From assembly GCF_008806345.1 (NCBI RefSeq), contig NZ_VZZJ01000003.1, positions 248,001 through 312,000 of the forward strand: DNA of 64,000 bases. The letters run 5' to 3'. The DNA is from Methylobacterium planeticum. GTDB taxonomy: Bacteria > Pseudomonadota > Alphaproteobacteria > Rhizobiales > Beijerinckiaceae. Position 1 is the first letter of the stretch; every line of letters starts with the position of its first letter. Positions 18,029-31,670 of the stretch are shown piece after piece. The notes under the pieces are model-generated. The model did not search any database, had not been told where the DNA came from, and was given only the letters and a program-made list of their open reading frames with translations. A program made the position numbers and the translations under genes.

Positions 18029-21000
18029 CCGCAGCGCCGGCCTATGCCGAGCTCGCGGTGTCGACCAACTTCTCATTCCTGCGGGGCGCCTCGCACCCTC
18101 AGGAATATGTGGAGCAGGCGCTCGGCTACGGGCTCTCGGCCATCGGCATCGCCGACCGCAACACCTTCGCGGGACTTGTGCGGGCCTACGCGGCGGCCCG
18201 GGTCAAGCCCGGGAAGCCGGACGGGCCGCGCCGGCCGGAGACGTGGAACATCCGCTTCCTGCCCGGGGTGCGCCTCGTCACCGAGGAGGGGTTCGAGGCG
18301 GTCACCTACCCGATGGACCGGACCGCCTACGGGCGCCTGTGCCGGCTCCTGTCGGCGGGCAACCGGCGCTCGTGGAAGGGGCAGTGCCGCTTCGGGTTCA
18401 CCGAGATGCTGGAGGCGGCCGAGGGCCAGATCTTCATCGCGATGCCGCCGGGACGCCGGCTCACGCCGCCGAAATCCTTCGCGGCCCATCTCGAGGCCCT
18501 AGCCATGGCGGCCCCCGGCCGGACCTATCTCGGCGGCAGCCACGCGCATCGGGGCGACGAGCGGCGCCGGCTCGGTGGGCTGGCGGAGATCGGCGACCGT
18601 CTCGGCGCCCCCCTCGTGGCGGTCTCGGACGCGCTCTACCATCACCCCGACCGCCGGCCGCTCCAGGACGTGCTGACCTGCATCCGCGAGGGCTGCCGGC
18701 TCGCCGAGGCCGGCTACCGCCTGGAGGCCAATGCCGAGCGTCACCTGAAGCCCCCTGCCGAGATGGCACGCCTCTTCGCCGAGCATCCCCACGCGCTCCA
18801 CCGCACCCTCGAGATCGCCGAAGCCTGCGACTTCTCCCTCGGCGAGCTTCACTACGAGTATCCCGACGAGCCGGTGCCGCCGGGCCGGACGCCGCAGGCC
18901 TATCTGGAGGAGAAGACCTTCGAGCGGGCCCGCTGGCGCTTTCCGGACGGCGTTCCCGAGGGCGTCGAGGCGACGCTCCACGAGGAGCTTCGCCTCATCG
19001 CGAAGATGAACTACGCGCGCTACTTCCTCACCCTGTTCGACCTCGTGGAATTCGCCCGCGACAAGGGCATCCTCTGCCAGGGGCGCGGCTCGGCGGCGAA
19101 CTCCGCCGTCTGCTTCTGCCTCGGCATCACCGCCGTCGACCCCGCCAAGCACCGCCTGCTCTTCGCCCGCTTCATCTCCGAGAACCGGGACGAGCCCCCC
19201 GACATCGACGTCGATTTCGAGCACGAGCGGCGCGAGGAGGTGATCCAGTACCTCTACGGCAAGTATGGCCGCGAGCGGGCCGCGATCTGCTCCACCGTGA
19301 TCCATTACCGGCCCCGCTCGGCCATCCGCGAGGTCGGCAAGGTGCTGGGGCTCACCGAGGACGTCACCACGGCCTTGTCCGAGACGGTCTGGGGCTCCTG
19401 GGGCAAGGACCTGCCGGACAGGCACGTGACGGAAGCCGGGCTCGACCCGGCCAACCCGGCGATCCGGCAGGCGGTGGATCTCGCGGTCTCGCTGATCGGC
19501 TTCCCGCGCCACCTGTCGCAGCATGTCGGCGGCTTCGTGCTGACCCGCGGGCGCCTCGACGAGACGGTCCCGGTCGGCAACGCCGCCATGCCGGACCGCA
19601 CCTTCATCGAGTGGGACAAAGACGACATCGACGTCCTCGGCCTGATGAAGGTCGACGTGCTGGCGCTCGGCATGCTGACCTGCTTGAAGCGCGGCCTCGC
19701 CTTCCTGGAGCGCGATTACGGCCTGGATTACCCGACCCTCGCCGATCTGCCGCAGGACGACGCGGCCGTCTACGCGATGCTGAGCCGGGCCGATTCCGTC
19801 GGCGTCTTCCAGGTCGAGAGCCGGGCGCAGATGTCGATGCTGCCGCGCCTGAAGCCGAAGGAATTCTACGACCTCGTGGTGCAGGTCGCGATCGTCCGTC
19901 CCGGCCCGATCCAGGGGGACATGGTCCACCCCTACCTGCGCCGCCGCGCCGGGATCGAGGAGGTCGTCTTCCCGGCCCCTCACCCCGACCAGGGTTCGGC
20001 CGACGAGCTATACGCGGTCCTGCACCGGACCTTCGGCGTGCCGCTGTTCCAGGAGCATGCCATGCAGATCGCCATCACGGCGGCGGGCTTCACCCCCGCC
20101 GAGGCCGACGGCCTGCGCCGGGCGATGGCGACCTTCCGGCATGTCGGCACCATCGGCTTCTTCGAGGAGAAGTTCGTCGGCGGGATGACGCGGCGGGGCT
20201 ACCCGAAGGAGTTTGCCGAGCGCTGCTTCGCGCAGATCCGGGGCTTCTCCACCTACGGCTTCCCGGAGAGCCACGCGGCGAGCTTCGCGCTCCTCGTCTA
20301 TGCCTCGGCCTGGCTCAAGTGCCGCCACCCGGACGTGTTCCTGGCCGCCATCCTCAATGCCCAGCCGATGGGGTTCTACCAGCCGGCCCAGCTCGTGCGG
20401 GACGCCCGCGCCCACGGCGTCGAGGTGCGGGGACCCGATGTCAATGCGAGCGACTGGGATTGCACCCTGGAGCCGGCCGCCCATCCCCCGCCCGCCGGCG
20501 TGCCGCGGCGCCTCGCGGTTCGGATCGGCCTCCGGCAGGTGAGCGGCCTGCCCGAGGGCGCCATGCGGCGCCTCGTGGCGGTGCGCGGCAACGGCTTCGC
20601 CAGCATCGAGGGCCTGCAGGCGGCCCTCGCCCTGCCCCGCAACGCCCTGGAGCGCCTGGCGGAGGCCGACGCCTTCCGCTCCCTCGACCTCGACCGGCGC
20701 GCCGCCCTCTGGATGGTGCGCACCCTCGAGGGCACCTCGGCCCGCAAGGCCGCGAAGGCCGCCGCCGAGGCCGGCCCGGATCGGCGCGCGCATCTCCTCG
20801 AGACGCCGCTGCCGCTCTTCGCCTTCCATGCCGATGACGGCCTGTTCCGCCAGGAGCCGGCGGTGGCGCTCCCCGCCATGGGCCTCAGCGAGCACGTGGC
20901 CGAGGATTACGTGGCCACCGGCCTCTCGCTGAAGGGCCACCCCGTCGCGTTCTTCCGCGAGCGTCTGGGCCGGATCGGGGCGATGCCCGCCCGGGACCAT

Positions 21001-21381
21001 CTCGACGAGGGATTGGCGCCGAACAGCCGCGTCACCGTGGCGGGCCTCGTGCTCACCCGGCAGCGGCCGGGCACCGCCAAGGGCGTGGTCTTCCTGACGA
21101 TCGAGGACGAGACCGGGATCGCCAACGTCATCGTCTGGCGCAAGGTCTTCGAGGCGAACCGCCGCGTCGCCATGACGGCCCGCTTCCTCGCCGTGCGGGG
21201 CCGGGTGCAGCGGGAGGGCTCGGGCGTGCACAAGGTGGTGCACGTGATCGCCGAGCGCTTCCGCGATCTCACGGACGAGTTGCGGGCCCTGCGCGAGGGC
21301 GGCGTGAAGCTGCCCCCCGAGACCACGGATTTCGGCGCCCCGATCGACCGGCGGGTCTATCGCAGCCGGGATTTCCATTGA
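18025..21381 (+). CDS. dnaE2: Error-prone DNA polymerase III alpha subunit DnaE2
   Basis: 1118 aa, GTG start inside the imuB stop (GTGA). An N-terminal PHP domain ([23 protein letters not shown]...GIADRNT) is followed by the C-family polymerase core with [18 protein letters not shown] and the catalytic carboxylates in [13 protein letters not shown], the [19 protein letters not shown] stretch, the fingers region [15 protein letters not shown], and a C-terminal OB fold ([18 protein letters not shown]). It is the polymerase that carries out SOS mutagenesis with ImuA and ImuB. The family length is normal and it ends the LexA-controlled operon. Confidence 0.96.
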   Translation: MTAAPAYAELAVSTNFSFLRGASHPQEYVEQALGYGLSAIGIADRNTFAGLVRAYAAARVKPGKPDGPRRPETWNIRFLPGVRLVTEEGFEAVTYPMDRTAYGRLCRLLSAGNRRSWKGQCRFGFTEMLEAAEGQIFIAMPPGRRLTPPKSFAAHLEALAMAAPGRTYLGGSHAHRGDERRRLGGLAEIGDRLGAPLVAVSDALYHHPDRRPLQDVLTCIREGCRLAEAGYRLEANAERHLKPPAEMARLFAEHPHALHRTLEIAEACDFSLGELHYEYPDEPVPPGRTPQAYLEEKTFERARWRFPDGVPEGVEATLHEELRLIAKMNYARYFLTLFDLVEFARDKGILCQGRGSAANSAVCFCLGITAVDPAKHRLLFARFISENRDEPPDIDVDFEHERREEVIQYLYGKYGRERAAICSTVIHYRPRSAIREVGKVLGLTEDVTTALSETVWGSWGKDLPDRHVTEAGLDPANPAIRQAVDLAVSLIGFPRHLSQHVGGFVLTRGRLDETVPVGNAAMPDRTFIEWDKDDIDVLGLMKVDVLALGMLTCLKRGLAFLERDYGLDYPTLADLPQDDAAVYAMLSRADSVGVFQVESRAQMSMLPRLKPKEFYDLVVQVAIVRPGPIQGDMVHPYLRRRAGIEEVVFPAPHPDQGSADELYAVLHRTFGVPLFQEHAMQIAITAAGFTPAEADGLRRAMATFRHVGTIGFFEEKFVGGMTRRGYPKEFAERCFAQIRGFSTYGFPESHAASFALLVYASAWLKCRHPDVFLAAILNAQPMGFYQPAQLVRDARAHGVEVRGPDVNASDWDCTLEPAAHPPPAGVPRRLAVRIGLRQVSGLPEGAMRRLVAVRGNGFASIEGLQAALALPRNALERLAEADAFRSLDLDRRAALWMVRTLEGTSARKAAKAAAEAGPDRRAHLLETPLPLFAFHADDGLFRQEPAVALPAMGLSEHVAEDYVATGLSLKGHPVAFFRERLGRIGAMPARDHLDEGLAPNSRVTVAGLVLTRQRPGTAKGVVFLTIEDETGIANVIVWRKVFEANRRVAMTARFLAVRGRVQREGSGVHKVVHVIAERFRDLTDELRALREGGVKLPPETTDFGAPIDRRVYRSRDFH

Positions 21382-21461
21382 GAGCAGGGGATCGAGCCGG
21401 GGGCCCATCCCTCCGCCCTCCCGCTCCTCGACAACGGGAGGCACCCGCGTAGAGTGCCGCC

Positions 21462-21905
21462 ATGCTGCGACTCGCCCTCCCCCTCGCCCTTCTGCTCCTC
21501 GTGCCCGGAGCGGCCCTCGCCGACGCCTGCGACGGCCTCGCGCAGCAGATCGCGGGGGCGACCGGCGGCAAGGTCGGGCGGCGCTCGGGACCGAGCATCG
21601 ACATCCGGATCCCGGGCAGCATCAAGCTCGACCTGACCTGCCGGGCCGAGCCCATCGTGCAGGCGAGTTCCGGCGACCCGACCCCGTCGCCCGTGTTCTT
21701 CCGCGACCTCTCCGTCGCCTCCCAGCTCCTCGTCGGCGAATCCGCCGGCACCGTCCAATCCGTGCTCGGCAAGGCCTATCAGACCGCTCTCGCTGAGCGC
21801 CGCAAGTCCTTCATCCAGCAGAACGGCTGGTCGGCGAGCTGCTACACCGACACGGCCGGGGCGATCCGCACCCTCTGCTCGGTCGGGCGGATCCCGCCGG
21901 GCTGA
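21462..21905 (+). CDS. Secreted hypothetical protein
   Basis: 147 aa with a Sec signal peptide (MLRLALPLALLLLVPGAALA, cleavage after residue ~20) and four cysteines in the mature part (DACDGL, LTCRAE, ASCYTD, TLCSVG), consistent with two disulfides in the periplasm. No family is recognised. It follows dnaE2 by 80 bp on the same strand but has its own start context and no functional link to the mutasome is apparent. Confidence 0.7.
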   Translation: MLRLALPLALLLLVPGAALADACDGLAQQIAGATGGKVGRRSGPSIDIRIPGSIKLDLTCRAEPIVQASSGDPTPSPVFFRDLSVASQLLVGESAGTVQSVLGKAYQTALAERRKSFIQQNGWSASCYTDTAGAIRTLCSVGRIPPG

Positions 21906-21967
21906 CGCGCGCCGCGCAGACCAGGGAACCCGCGCGCACCCGCCGATGCGCGCCGGTCCCGCCCGGA

Positions 21968-22507
21968 TCAGTACTCGATCACGTCTTCCAGCGCGTAGTG
22001 CTTCACCGTCTTGCGGTTGGCGATCAGCTCGTCGACGGTCGGCTCGCCCTTGAGCGCCCGGCCGATGGCGAGCTTCGTCGCCTCGTAATTGGTGCGGTAG
22101 AGGTCCTTGCGATCGAGATTGGCGTCCTCGGCGCAGCGCGGGTCGAGCCAGATCATGATGATCATGCAGAGTTCGTCGAGGCCGTCCTTCGGCAGGATGC
22201 CCTCGATGATGCAGTCGACGATGGCATCGCCCGTGGCCGCCTGGACCACGCCGCCGAGGAGTTCCACGTACTCGGCCGTGTGGATCGTGGCCTTCGTGGT
22301 CATCATGGTGGCGGGGCGCACGAGCTGGTTGAGGTCGCGCACCACGAACATGCGGGTGTGGCCCTGGACCTGCCCCATCATGTTCGCGAAGGCCTGGCCG
22401 GCGGGACCGCGGGTCGAGCCGATCAGAACCTCGGGCATCGCGTCCGTGTACTGACCTTCGGCGGCGAGCACGGTCGCCTCGCCGGTGCGGAACCAGATCT
22501 CGGACAT
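21968..22507 (-). CDS. Formaldehyde-activating enzyme (Fae) family paralogue
   Basis: 179 aa. Fae condenses formaldehyde with tetrahydromethanopterin in methylotrophs. The fold signature is clear: GEATVLAAEGQYTDAMPEVLIGSTRGPAGQAFAN at the N-terminus, ATMMTTKATI in the middle and the family block NYEATKLAIGRALKGEPTVDELIANR at the C-terminus. Aligning by eye to Fae1 puts Met24 where Fae1 has the proposed catalytic His17, and an extra acidic stretch (LDPRCAEDANLDRKDL) precedes the C-terminal block. It is therefore probably a Fae2/Fae3-type paralogue, not the main pathway enzyme. It stands alone on the minus strand. Confidence 0.85.
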   Translation of the reverse strand: MSEIWFRTGEATVLAAEGQYTDAMPEVLIGSTRGPAGQAFANMMGQVQGHTRMFVVRDLNQLVRPATMMTTKATIHTAEYVELLGGVVQAATGDAIVDCIIEGILPKDGLDELCMIIMIWLDPRCAEDANLDRKDLYRTNYEATKLAIGRALKGEPTVDELIANRKTVKHYALEDVIEY

Positions 22508-22623
22508 GTCCTGTTACCCTTCGTGGTGTGACGAGCGCGCAGAAACACTACCGGGGCGCGCAGCGTCAATCGCCGGGGCGCACGACGTCCGGGCGTCCAC
22601 CTCCCGCAGCCGGGCCTGCGTCG

Positions 22624-22668
22624 TCACCACCTCCGCTGTCACCACCTCCGCTGTCACCACCTCCGCTG
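22624..22668. repeat. 15-bp tandem repeat, three exact copies
   Basis: Three identical head-to-tail copies of TCACCACCTCCGCTG lie in the 227-bp space between the divergent Fae-family gene and the next plus-strand gene. The region also holds the promoters of both genes, so the repeat could affect spacing; no other function is visible. Confidence 0.85.
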
Positions 22669-22734
22669 TCTTGGCGTCTGGCCTCTCGCGGCACGATCGT
22701 TCATGCAGGGCGGGCATCGCGCGGAGACGACCCG

Positions 22735-22980
22735 ATGCAAAAGAAAGGCGCAGCGCCGATGAGCGGATCACAGCGGAGTCGGGATTGGAGCCTGTCGGTC
22801 GCCACGATCGAGGACGGGGTACGACTGGAATTCGGCCTCAACGACCTGGAGGGCCGGCCGCTGACGGCTCTGCTCGATCTCGACCGGAACGAGGCGCGCA
22901 ACCTCGCCCGCGCCCTGCTCGCCGCTGCGGGCGACGCGATGGAGCGCACGTTCCCGCACCCGCCGGGCGGGACGGACTGA
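22735..22980 (+). CDS. Small hypothetical protein
   Basis: 81 aa from ATG 22735 (an ATG at 22759 would give 73 aa). The core SLSVATIEDGVRLEFGLNDLEGRPLTALLDLDRNEARNLARALLAAAGDAMERTF has a beta-hairpin then amphipathic helix pattern and balanced charge, and reads as a real small cytosolic protein. No family is recognised. It is divergent from the Fae paralogue and convergent with a lipoprotein gene. Confidence 0.55.
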   Translation: MQKKGAAPMSGSQRSRDWSLSVATIEDGVRLEFGLNDLEGRPLTALLDLDRNEARNLARALLAAAGDAMERTFPHPPGGTD

Positions 22981-22986
22981 GCCGGA

Positions 22987-23439
22987 TCAGCGCTGGCCCA
23001 CCCCGACGCCGCCGCGCCCGGGCAGCCGCGGGACCTTGGCGCCGCGCGCCTCGATCGGGCCGGCGCAGCTGTAGACGAACTCGCTCTGCAGGTCGGTGAA
23101 GATCGTCTCGCCGGTGATCCGGCAATCCTCACGCACGGTCTCGTCGAGGTAGGTCCGGGCCGCGAGGCGGAAGCGCTGGGTGCGGGACTCGGCCGGGTCG
23201 CGCCCCTCGTAGCGCCCGCCGAGGCCGCAGCCCGTCACTTCGCGCAGGGCATTCGAGACGACGAGCATCCGGCGCTGCTGGCGCTGATCGTAGATCTCGT
23301 AGGGATCGTTGCAGCCGATGGTGACCACCTGCGGGGTCAGGCTGACATAGGTCTTCGAGATGTAGGAAAACCCGGTGCAGCCCGTCACCGCGAAGCCGAG
23401 AGCGCCTACGAGCGTCAGCCCCTTGCCTGTCATCGCCAT
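22987..23439 (-). CDS. Putative lipoprotein
   Basis: About 150 aa. The N-terminus MAMTGKGLTLVGALGFAVTGC is a lipoprotein signal with lipobox VTGC. The mature part contains five more cysteines (IGCND, VTGCGLGG, EDCRIT, YSCAGP) and a charged, soluble composition; no family is recognised. Start choice: ATG at 23439 or 23433, both just before the hydrophobic segment. Likely anchored in an envelope membrane; function unknown. Confidence 0.65.
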   Translation of the reverse strand: MAMTGKGLTLVGALGFAVTGCTGFSYISKTYVSLTPQVVTIGCNDPYEIYDQRQQRRMLVVSNALREVTGCGLGGRYEGRDPAESRTQRFRLAARTYLDETVREDCRITGETIFTDLQSEFVYSCAGPIEARGAKVPRLPGRGGVGVGQR

Positions 23440-23534
23440 CCCGACCGAGCCACGCGCCGTCCCGAACCGCCATTGAAGCGGCCGGGCGCCTGCGGTCAAG
23501 CCTGAGCCGGTCCCCGGATGGGCCGTCCCCGCGC

Positions 23535-25247
23535 CTATGCCCAGGCGGTGAGGCCTTCGCCGATGCTCCGGACGTCGATCGCGGCAGCCTGCATGCTCAC
23601 CGAGATCTCGCGGGTGACGGCACTCTGCTCCTCGATCGAGGCCGTGGCCTGGGTGACGAATTCCTGCACCGAGGCGACCCCGAGGGTGATCGAGCTCAAG
23701 GTGTCGGCGACCTCGTCGGAGACCGCCTGCATGGCCGTGATCTCCGTCAGGATCTGGGCCGTCGCCACCGTGGCTTGGTTCGCGAGGTTCTTGACCTCGT
23801 TGGCCACGATCGCGAAGCCCTTGCCGGCCTCGCCGGCCCGCACCGCCTCGATCGTGGCGTTGAGAGCGAGGAGGTTGATCTGCTCGGCGATCTTCGTGAT
23901 CGCCTGGACCACGCCGTCCATCGATTGGGCCGCCGCGCGCAGGCGCCTCTGCGCCTGATCGGCGGCATGGGCCTTGCCGTGAATTCCGTCGACCGCATCC
24001 TTCGAGCGGACCATCACCTCGGCGATCTCGGCGACGGAGGCGCTCATCTCCTCGGCGGCCGCGGCGACGGATTGCACGTTGCTCAGCGTCTGCGCGGTGG
24101 ACGCGACGGCGAGGGCGCGCGCCTCCATGTTGACGGTGACGTCGGTGGCGTATTTGACGATCTTGAACGGCTTCCCGTTCAGGTCGAGGATCGGGTTGTA
24201 GGTCGCCTGGATCGAGACCGTCCGCCCGTTGCGGCCGATGCGCGCGAAGATCGCGGAGAAGAACTCGCCCCGGCGCAGGCGCTGCCAGAACTCCTCGTAC
24301 TCGCGGCTCGCCGCGTAGGCCGGCGTCACGAACATGCGGTGGTGCTGACCGCGCACCTCGCCGATCCGATAGCCCATCGCGTCGCAGAAATTCTCGTTCG
24401 CATCGAGGACGACGCCGTTCAGATCGAACTGGATCACCGCCTGCGAGCGGCTGATCGCCTCGAACTGACCGCCGTGATCGGCGGCCCTCAGCTTGGCCTC
24501 CGTCACGTCGGTGGCGAACTTCACGACCTTGAAGGGCCGGCCGTCGGCGTCGAAGATCGGGTTGTAGGTCGCCTGGATCCAGACCTCGCGCCCTCCGATC
24601 CCGGCGCGCTTGAACTCTCCCTGCTGGTACGCGCCAGCCCGGAGCTTCTGCCAGAAGGACGCGTACTCCCAGCTCTCGATCATGCCGGGATCGACGAACA
24701 TGCTGTGATGTTTGCCGATGACACTCTGCCGCTCGTAGCCGAACAGCCGCAGGAACATGTCGTTCGCCTCCAGCAGCGTGCCGTCCAGGGACATGTGCAG
24801 CACGGCCTGGGACTTGTTGATCGCGGAGACCTGCCCCCTGAAATCGGCGTTGCTCAGCTTCTCGGCGGTGATGTCGGTGGCGAACTTCACGATCCGGGTC
24901 GGCCGGCCGCTGCGGTCCAGAACCGGGTTGTAGGTCGCCTGGATCCAGACCTCGCGGCCGCCGCGGCCGAGACGCTTGTGCTCGGCGGATTGGAACTTTC
25001 CGCGCTTCAGATTCTGCCAGAACAAGCGGTAGGCGTCGGATTCCGCCGTGTTCGGCTCGACGAAGATGGAGTGATGCCTGCCCTGAACCTCGTCCAGCTC
25101 GTAGCCCATGAGGGCGAGGAAGTTGGCATTGGCGTCGAGGATCGTCCCGTCCATCGCGAATTCGACCGTGGACAGGGAGCGGTCGAGGGAGTTGAGGCGC
25201 GCGTCGCCGTCACCGCCCGCGCCTCTCGTGTTTCTGAACCACGCCAT
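23535..25247 (-). CDS. Soluble methyl-accepting chemotaxis protein with three PAS domains
   Basis: 570 aa with no transmembrane segment, so a cytosolic receptor. Three near-identical PAS/PAC modules (roughly residues 20-135, 140-257 and 262-378) each contain an HHSIFV/HHSMFV/HHRMFV motif and end in a WIQATYNP...VKFATD-type PAC block; such modules often bind haem or flavin and sense redox or oxygen. The C-terminal signalling domain carries the hairpin tip [33 protein letters not shown] that docks CheA/CheW. The ATG at 25247 is preferred because a GGGGAG sits at proper spacing. No che genes are nearby. Confidence 0.93.
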   Translation of the reverse strand: MAWFRNTRGAGGDGDARLNSLDRSLSTVEFAMDGTILDANANFLALMGYELDEVQGRHHSIFVEPNTAESDAYRLFWQNLKRGKFQSAEHKRLGRGGREVWIQATYNPVLDRSGRPTRIVKFATDITAEKLSNADFRGQVSAINKSQAVLHMSLDGTLLEANDMFLRLFGYERQSVIGKHHSMFVDPGMIESWEYASFWQKLRAGAYQQGEFKRAGIGGREVWIQATYNPIFDADGRPFKVVKFATDVTEAKLRAADHGGQFEAISRSQAVIQFDLNGVVLDANENFCDAMGYRIGEVRGQHHRMFVTPAYAASREYEEFWQRLRRGEFFSAIFARIGRNGRTVSIQATYNPILDLNGKPFKIVKYATDVTVNMEARALAVASTAQTLSNVQSVAAAAEEMSASVAEIAEVMVRSKDAVDGIHGKAHAADQAQRRLRAAAQSMDGVVQAITKIAEQINLLALNATIEAVRAGEAGKGFAIVANEVKNLANQATVATAQILTEITAMQAVSDEVADTLSSITLGVASVQEFVTQATASIEEQSAVTREISVSMQAAAIDVRSIGEGLTAWA

Positions 25248-25560
25248 GACCATCTCCCCGCGACAGTCATGTTGTAGATTGTGCGCACTTAATGGAGCTT
25301 TGGCCGCCGCCCCGAGACTGGACGTCGGAAGACAAGCGTAAATGTCCAATCCGGTTCAGCGGCAGACCCACGTGATTTTTTTCGTGCCAATCGTATGAAC
25401 GATCAGGACAATCGCCGGCCGAAGCAGCGCCAAGCTCCCGGCACCGCAGATCTCCTGCCGAGGTTGAGCATCCGCCCGGCCGCAGGCATTGGCGCGGCCG
25501 TGACGGCGCCTCGGAACTCCGGTCCGGATCGCCTCGCAGGGGCCGGCGCGCGGCCCGCGA
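25248..25560. other. Intergenic region between metH and the chemoreceptor gene
   Basis: About 313 bp between the end of metH and the start of the chemoreceptor gene, both on the minus strand. The part next to the receptor (25255-25400) is relatively AT-rich and should hold its promoter, including a run of seven T at 25377-25383. No convincing gene, terminator or repeat was found. Confidence 0.5.
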
Positions 25561-29313
<3,753 letters not shown>

Positions 29314-29522
29314 CAGGTCTCTCACAATCGTCCCGGCGCGGTGGAAGCGGCGCCCGGGGCCCGGAACCGCAGAGGGTCCGGAAAGGTCGTTGCCGGCTGC
29401 CGGCGCACGGTGTCGATCGGCGTCGGCGGTTCTTGGATCTTGGGCACCGCATCGCGGCCCCGGACCGCGGTTGGACGTCCGGATCGGCGGGCGGGATGCC
29501 CGCGATCGGATCTCCCGGTGGC

Positions 29523-30443
29523 TTAGGCCGCCACCCGCTCGGCCGCCACCGCAGGCTTCTCGGCGCGCAGCCCGAGGAGGTGGCAGATCGCGTAGACGAG
29601 GTCGGCCCGGTTCATCGAGTAGAAGTGGAAATCGTGGATGCCCCGGTCCACGAGGTCGAGCACCTGCTCGGCCGCCACGGCGCCCGCGATCAGGCGACGG
29701 GTGTCGACGTCGTCGTCGAGGCCCTCGAAGCGGTGGGCCAGCCACTCGGGCACCGAGGCGCCGGTGCGGCGGGCGAAGTTCGAAGCCTGCTTGAAGTTCT
29801 GAACCGGCAGGATACCGGGCACGACCGGGATGTCGATGCCGCGCGCGCGCACCCGGTCAACGTAGCGCAGGTAGACGTCGTTCTCGAAGAAGAACTGCGT
29901 GATGGCGCGATCCGCGCCCGCATCGACCTTGGCCTTCAGGGCATCGATGTCGGCGTCGAGGGACGTCGCCTCCGGATGCTTCTCGGGATAGCCCGAGACC
30001 GAGACCTGAAAATCGCCGATGCGCTTGATGCCGGCGACGAGATCGCAGGTCTGCTGATACCCGCCCGGGTGCGGCGCATAGGCGTTGCCGACGCCCTCGG
30101 CGGGATCGCCGCGGAGCGCCACGATGTGACGGACGCCCGCCTCCCAATAGGCGCGCACCACCTCGTCCACCTCGTCCTTGGTGGCGTTCACGCAGGTCAG
30201 GTGGGCGGCGGGCTTGAGGTTCGTCTCGCGCACCATGCGGGCGACGGTGTTGTGGGTGCGCTCGCGGGTCGAGCCGCCGGCCCCGTAGGTCACCGAGACG
30301 AAGCTCGGGTGGAGGGGCGCGAGGCGCTCGATCGACGACCAGAGCGTCTTCTCCATCTCCTCGGTCTTCGGGGGGAAGAACTCGAATGAGACCCGGATCG
30401 GGCGGCAGCCCTCGCGGCTGGCGCGGTAGGTGGATGCGGGCAT
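29523..30443 (-). CDS. metF: Methylenetetrahydrofolate reductase [NAD(P)H]
   Basis: FAD enzyme of 306 aa that reduces 5,10-methylene-THF to 5-methyl-THF, the methyl donor for MetH. Motifs: [18 protein letters not shown] at the N-terminus (catalytic Glu), [32 protein letters not shown] and [16 protein letters not shown]. It lies between sahR (79 bp upstream) and metH (209 bp downstream) on the same strand, so substrate supply and use are encoded together. The ATG at 30443 gives the standard family N-terminus. Confidence 0.96.
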   Translation of the reverse strand: MPASTYRASREGCRPIRVSFEFFPPKTEEMEKTLWSSIERLAPLHPSFVSVTYGAGGSTRERTHNTVARMVRETNLKPAAHLTCVNATKDEVDEVVRAYWEAGVRHIVALRGDPAEGVGNAYAPHPGGYQQTCDLVAGIKRIGDFQVSVSGYPEKHPEATSLDADIDALKAKVDAGADRAITQFFFENDVYLRYVDRVRARGIDIPVVPGILPVQNFKQASNFARRTGASVPEWLAHRFEGLDDDVDTRRLIAGAVAAEQVLDLVDRGIHDFHFYSMNRADLVYAICHLLGLRAEKPAVAAERVAA

Positions 30444-30522
30444 GGGACGTCCTCTATGTCTTCGGTTCAGACGGTCTGGCGGGTCCCGGCGCGACACGTC
30501 GGGACGATGGTGCCCAGAGGGC

Positions 30523-31536
30523 TCAGGCGACGGCGCGCTCCGACTCCGCTTCGATGATCTCCCGGCGCTCCGCCGCGAGCCAGAGGGTGACGGTGAGCTG
30601 GTGCTCGGCCTGTGCCATCGGGGCGAGGTCGCGGGTCTCGACCGCGCCGAGCCCCGCATCGGCGAGCCAGCCGGAGATCTGGTCGGCGGCGAAGCCGAGG
30701 CGCCGATGCGCCTGGGTCTCCCGCAGGAATTCGAGTTCGTGGGGGGCGAAATCCACAACGAGCAGGCGTCCCCCCGGAGCGACGAGGCGGCTCGCCTCGC
30801 GAAGCGCGCGGGCCGGGTCGTCGAGGTAATGCAGCACCTGGTGCACCACCACGAGATCGAAGCTGCCGCGGCCGAAGGGCGGAGCGTGGATGTCGCCCTG
30901 GCGCAGATCGACCCGAGACAGGCCCACCCGCTCCAGGTTGGCGCGGGCGACCGACAGCATGGCGTGGTTCGAATCGAGCCCGGTCGCACGCGCAGCCCGA
31001 GGCGCCAGGAGACCGAGCATCCGGCCGGTTCCGGTGCCGAGATCGATCAGGCTCTGGATCGGGCGCGGGCCGACGACATCGAGCACCGCGGCCTCGACGG
31101 CGGTCTCGGGCACATGAAGTGAGCGCAGGTGATCCCATTTCGGCGCGAGGCGGGCGAAGAAGCTCTGCGCCGCCTCGGCGCGCTGGCCCCGCACCGCCTC
31201 GAGACGGGCGCGATCCTCCGACAGCGGCGGCATCTGCCGGTCGAGACCCGCGATCAGCGGATCGACGAGGCCGGCCCGGCCTTCGCGCAGACGGAAGAAC
31301 GCCCAGGCGCCTTCTCGATGGCGCTCGATCAGGCCCGCTTCGACGAGGAGCTTCAGGTGACGCGAGATGCGGGGCTGCGACTGGCCGAGGATGTCGGTGA
31401 GGTCCGAGACCGAGAGCTCGCCCTCGGCAAGCAGCGCCAGGATGCGCAGGCGCGACTCCTCGGCCGCCGCGCGGAGCACGCCCAGCGCCTCCGCGAAGGG
31501 GACCTCGTGGGTCGCTATGGTGCGCTCGCTAGACAT
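30523..31536 (-). CDS. sahR: SahR-type ArsR regulator fused to a SAM-dependent methyltransferase domain
   Basis: 337 aa. Residues ~15-90 are an ArsR winged helix (AAAEESRLRILALLAEGELSVSDLTDILGQSQPRISRHLKLLVEAGLIERHREG); residues ~140-330 are a class I methyltransferase fold with motif I LIDLGTGTGRMLGLLA. This fusion next to metF-metH is the architecture of SahR, the S-adenosylhomocysteine-responsive repressor of methionine-cycle genes in Proteobacteria, where the methyltransferase-like domain is thought to sense SAH. A perfect 18-bp palindrome covers its own start codon, pointing to autoregulation of the operon. It might retain methyltransferase activity; that cannot be judged here. Confidence 0.82.
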   Translation of the reverse strand: MSSERTIATHEVPFAEALGVLRAAAEESRLRILALLAEGELSVSDLTDILGQSQPRISRHLKLLVEAGLIERHREGAWAFFRLREGRAGLVDPLIAGLDRQMPPLSEDRARLEAVRGQRAEAAQSFFARLAPKWDHLRSLHVPETAVEAAVLDVVGPRPIQSLIDLGTGTGRMLGLLAPRAARATGLDSNHAMLSVARANLERVGLSRVDLRQGDIHAPPFGRGSFDLVVVHQVLHYLDDPARALREASRLVAPGGRLLVVDFAPHELEFLRETQAHRRLGFAADQISGWLADAGLGAVETRDLAPMAQAEHQLTVTLWLAAERREIIEAESERAVA

Positions 31537-31551
31537 AAAGATATCTTTATG
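31534..31551 (-). promoter_or_regulatory. Perfect palindromic operator at the sahR start (candidate SahR site)
   Basis: CATAAAGATATCTTTATG is an 18-bp perfect palindrome whose last three bases on the coding strand are the sahR ATG. ArsR-family dimers bind such AT-rich palindromes, and the sequence strongly contrasts with the GC-rich surroundings. A bound dimer here would block initiation of the sahR-metF-metH operon. No second copy was noticed in the window. Confidence 0.75.
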
Positions 31552-31670
31552 TGAGGCGCGCGAGGTTGGCAAGCGGTTTCGCCGCATCGGGCCGGCAGGG
31601 CAGGACGATTGCGGCCGTCTCTCGACTCGCAGCCTCTCCTCTCGCCGACGGCGTCGTTGAGGCGCGTGCC

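Noticed and set aside
22624..22668. CRISPR array suggested by regularly spaced identical repeats
   Set aside because: Units are 15 bp, directly adjacent and without spacers; no cas genes are present.
29314..29522. SAM, SAH or cobalamin riboswitch between metF and metH
   Set aside because: No conserved core of these classes is visible; the gap is GC-rich with unremarkable short palindromes, and SahR offers a sufficient control.
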